Below are positions 60,640 through 64,000 of a stretch of 64,000 nucleotides of DNA, in pieces. The DNA comes from Marasmius tenuissimus (taxonomy: Eukaryota > Basidiomycota > Agaricomycetes > Agaricales > Marasmiaceae), in NCBI GenBank assembly GCA_029532415.1, contig JAQOTA010000047.1, positions 2,790,001 to 2,854,000 of the forward strand. The letters are read 5' to 3'. Below the pieces are notes generated by a model that was given only the letters and a program-made list of their open reading frames with translations, did not search any database and was not told the origin of the DNA. How positions within the stretch are numbered: the first letter of the stretch is position 1; the number at the start of each line of letters is the position of its first letter. Made by a program: the position numbers and the translations under genes.

Positions 60640-63048
60640 TTACACGATCGTCAACCATCCAAACAGGACACACAGCTCCTCGACATCGGGATCGTCCGCA
60701 CTGAGAAGTGGGCTGTCGCAATCATCGACAACTTCTTCAAGACCCTCAGGCAGAGTGGATAGTACCATCGCCGGCCGGACAGTCGGATAAGACTCGTAGC
60801 CGTTAGATGCAGTTGAGGTAGTGTGCTGGGGGATCCTCGGATTGAGATGATCGCTCATCTCAACCCCGGAATATGGATTGCCTTGGCGATACTCGCCACC
60901 GTTATAACGAAAGGCCTACGAGCAACCTCTTATGTCAGTTTAACAAACCGGGAAAGCCAGTCGAGGACGTACCTGATCCAGATATCCTTGGGTACCGGTC
61001 GTTCCGAGCCCAGATCTTGTGTCAACTATCCAGCACTGCCCGTTGGCAGCATTTCGATTCAATTCTGCGCTACATTCTGGCGACAAATTGTCGATACTGA
61101 TACCAGGACCGAAAATTGAGTTGTCCTCTGGTTCTTGCATGGTTGATCGGTATTCTGGATCGATGCCGACGACAGATCTATCGAGATCGGTATATCCCTC
61201 GAGGTAGGTTTGGCCTGTACACGAAGGTTACGGGATGAATAGATGGCTTAGGATTGAGCCCACCTTCGCAAACATCCTCGAATCGGTCGTCGTCGTTCTG
61301 AGGTTGGAAGACGTGGTGATATCCGAGGTGTTGTGCAAAGTCGGTGGTTGTTGGGTCGAAACCTCGAAGGAGTTGATAACAATGAAGGGATTTGTAGTGG
61401 TCAGTGGACCAAGAGAATGATTGGGAGCCGTAATCACAGAAGTTTAGGTCGATGGGAAGGCCGAGGTCGTGGCATGACTCGGGTGAGAGCTGTGAATGGC
61501 CATCTTCGTAAAAGGACCAGTGGTGGAGGACGGAAGTGTTTCCATCGAGGAGGTCGGGGGGAGGTGGATAAACAAAAAGATAGACTGGCTGCTGGCGTCG
61601 TTGCCGGCACTTGGATGGGGATGGATCGAGGTAGCCTATCAAGCACGCCTTACGATAGACGAGTTCTGGGCAAGGTTAGCTGGTGGAAGAAGGTAATGAG
61701 GAATGATGGCGCACTAAAATCCTCCCGATCATCCTCCATCGAAACCCCTCGGCCAAGAAAAACACTGCATGCTTGCGAGAGCCATGCCTCTCCTACGTCC
61801 GACCGATTCAACTCCAAGAAAACCCATCCATCTCCATCGAGTCGGAATCTACTCGTGGGTTCAGACAGAGCGGCCTATGATTTTTGAGGAACGCACCTTG
61901 TAAACCCATCTCCCAAACACGTCTGCTCTACGAGATTGTTCTCCAAACTCCCCCAGACGTTATTTGCGATGGCGATGGGGGTTTTAGTCAGAGTGGAAAA
62001 AACAGTCAGCCGATCGACCAGATCAGGCACGTCCACGTCATCATTACCGCTACCGATTGACCTCACAAACGCATCATCGGTATCCTTCGACTTGAGACTT
62101 GCCAGGAACTGCACGAAAGTCTCTTCATGAATAAGGTTACTGGTAGATGGCAGGCCCTTGATATTCAATACCCCTCGATGATGTAGCATGTCGGGATGCG
62201 GCCCCTCGGGACCACGGCATATCATTCCTCTGCTAGGATCCATCCACAACTCTGTGAGATTGCAGTCCCATTGAACCTGCACTTGTGTTATTCAACCTTT
62301 TCATTACCTTTTATGGGCTACTTACATGCAAGCTACAGAGGAATGCGCGTCCCATCCAGCTTAACTTGCTCGCAAAGTCGGCAAGTGGTATAAGGTCTAC
62401 GCCGGATTGTCAATAACCCAAGTACACATCCCCGGTGGCAAATCATCATCTTACCGTGCCAAAGAACCATGGATGGAGATGTTCCATCGTCAATTGCATA
62501 TATCTGAGCAAGCTCAGAGGACCTGAGGGATTGTCAGCATGCAAGTACTCATGGATTTTCATGCAACCTACAGTCGTCCTGTTAGTTGACGAAATTCCTC
62601 CTGAAATGCCTTTTGGTATAACACATTTTAGCTTCAATTTGACGGAAATAACATGGGCCACTTACCCGCCGTGCATCTCGCCCACTGTAAGAGACCACTG
62701 TAAACTCACCCCCCACCCCGATCAACTTTGCAGTACAAACTGTTTTCACCACTTCCCGTGGGCACCGGCATTCCTCCCCCCAATGATAACCTTTACACCG
62801 GCCAAGAATCTGACAAACATCCCGAAGCCTGCATATATGGCCTCGCTTGAGATTCTCGAACTGTTTGCAGGGTCAAATCCATGTTTGCTTTACAAATGAC
62901 AACGGCTCACATCGTTGAAAATAGTACGTTTCTTCTTTTCTCGTCGGGCAACTTGGTGATTGTGTATGTGCTGGTCACCAAGGACATTACTGAAGCTCCC
63001 CCCATTAATAGAGGTCCCTTGTGCGTTGTGGAGGAAAGATTGAGACAT
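60640..63048 (-). CDS. family protein copy F (GGTF-GDQHN family), third tail type
   Basis: Exons: 63048-62911, 62860-62666, 62609-62572, 62522-62455, 62396-62326, 62276-61897, 61848-61715, 61665-61264, 61214-60973, 60915-60640; phases agree, 647 aa. Exon 1 is of the short type (INGGSFSNVLGDQHIHNHQ). Exon 2 is Cys-rich (GEECRCPREVVKTVC) and ends GEFTVVSYSGRDARR. Exon 6 departs most from the others (FLASLKSKDTDDAF, IAIANNVWGS). Exon 8 has SPSKCRQRRQQP, SVLHHWSF and FDPTTTDFAQHLGY, with Gln in place of the Arg of the other copies. The tail is acidic (EGLEEVVDDCDSPLL) and unlike both the A/D and C/E tails. All introns are GT-AG. Function unknown. Confidence 0.78.
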
Positions 63049-63096
63049 TGGGGTGGGTTTTGGGGAGAAGGGCGGGTGAGTGTTGGAATTGGGACA

Positions 63097-63105
63097 GGTA
63101 TATAT
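63097..63105 (-). promoter_or_regulatory. TATA-like box of copy F
   Basis: CATATATAC on the minus strand, about 50-57 nt upstream of the start codon at 63048. Just beyond it, CTAGTTACAC at 63118-63127 also occurs upstream of copy D (45127-45136). Confidence 0.4.
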
Positions 63106-63127
63106 GTGTCGAACACGCTAGTTACAC

Positions 63128-64000
63128 ATGTCGAACGAAATGAATCGAGAATTCCATTCTCGTGACCACGGCACTGGTATCCTCTTCCGAATGTGGAAGG
63201 ATATTGCCGGGATGTGATCTGGGTGCTGACCAGTGACAGGACAGAATGGGGTCAGTGCGCCATTAGTAGGATGCATGGGCATGAATAGCGCCAAAACAGA
63301 CGCTCACAGCTAAATCTTCGCCATTCCGCCTCCTCACGATCGCATAACTGATTTTAACCTACTTCAACGCTCGGTTTGGTACCATTTGAGAATACGGGGA
63401 CATCCGGGGACTGTATGAGTCGTAAAAATCCGGGGCGGGAAGAAAGGTGAGTTTAGACTTGCATCGCACATTGCTCATCAAGTCAACATCTGGCGCCCTT
63501 TTCAGAGGCTGTGCCGTGAATGATCACCGTATTTCACGCTAGGCATCCTGTTTAACGTGTCGGGTTCATGCGTTGGTGGGACTGGTTCACGAGTACCAGG
63601 CGGCAGAACATACCTTCTCACTGCTCGTTTGAGCGTCTCACAATGCATAAACTCGCAGTTAAGATGCCACTTGTTCATCCCGGGCTGATTCTATTTGTTC
63701 GAAGGCTGTTTTCGTGAAGACTGGATTCTTTGCCTGCACAATGCCAAGGATTATCAGTATTTGTCCTAAAGTCTGTCTTTCAATCACCATTGTAACGGAT
63801 CATGCTGCAAGATGTAATAATGAGAGCGGTGGTTTGTCAAATGTTAGAGAAAGATTTGGACGAGGAAAATCATACCTCACGGATAGATAGTTGAACTCCC
63901 GAACCAATGTAATCCCGACCCAGACTGCACTCAAGCCCTTTGATATAGATATAAAGGACTACATTAAGGCTGAAGTTATCCCTCTTCGTAAGGGATTCGA
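63128..64000. other. no feature seen
   Basis: No open frame of note, no recognised repeat or RNA gene; it is the 5' side of copy F up to the window end. Confidence 0.4.

Noticed and set aside
1..64000. CRISPR arrays, rRNA genes, mating-type pheromone precursors (C-terminal CaaX peptides)
   Set aside because: I looked for regularly spaced repeats, conserved rRNA words and short frames ending in CaaX and found none I could support.

Overview
The window is nuclear DNA of a filamentous fungus, almost certainly a mushroom-forming basidiomycete (Agaricomycetes). Supporting signs are genes cut into short exons by 41-69 nt GT-AG introns, a Ty3/gypsy chromovirus with the insert typical of basidiomycete elements, an RBR E3 ligase relic and a mucin-like membrane protein of types common in Agaricomycetes, and several lineage-specific genes. 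There are no operons, CRISPR arrays or rRNA genes, and no tRNA I could support. All gene models were built by hand from splice borders and reading phase.

The main feature is a dispersed family of six related genes, all on the minus strand, which I call copies A to F: A 5704-8459, B 15044-17710, C 32596-35160, D 42065-45029, E 50437-52867, F 60640-63048. Each has the same ten-exon layout; exons 3, 4 and 5 are 38, 68 and 71 nt wherever present. C, D, E and F read open from start to stop (700, 836, 658 and 647 aa). A is open but its tail is shortened by a net 14-nt deletion. B is a pseudogene without exons 1-4. The N-terminus carries a GGTF..V.GDQHN motif, then a Cys-rich segment, a conserved core and a variable tail. 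No enzymatic function can be read from it. A and D sit in duplicated blocks that include both flanks.

Mobile DNA: a complete but decayed chromovirus (19918-26296; LTRs, 5-bp target duplication, gag, pol with chromodomain, a third zinc-knuckle ORF) whose primer-binding site pairs with its own predicted transcript start, suggesting self-priming; an 894-bp hAT-type element (12839-13732) with a perfect 8-bp target duplication; a 249-bp TA-flanked MITE (45150-45398) upstream of copy D, with the matching empty site upstream of copy A; and a 470-bp inverted-repeat element (59585-60054).

Other genes: a small T5orf172/GIY-YIG-like gene (241-964), back to back with a decayed RBR ubiquitin-ligase gene (1030-3009); a membrane mucin-like gene (26409-27950) just beside the chromovirus; a basic, internally repeated gene (18076-18839); the 3' end of a serine carboxypeptidase gene (48228-48574); and a saposin-B fragment of a sphingomyelinase-like gene (55114-55326). 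The rest is gene-poor and full of fragments. The window reads as a fast-changing accessory region where duplication, transposition and C-to-T decay reshape one lineage-specific gene family.
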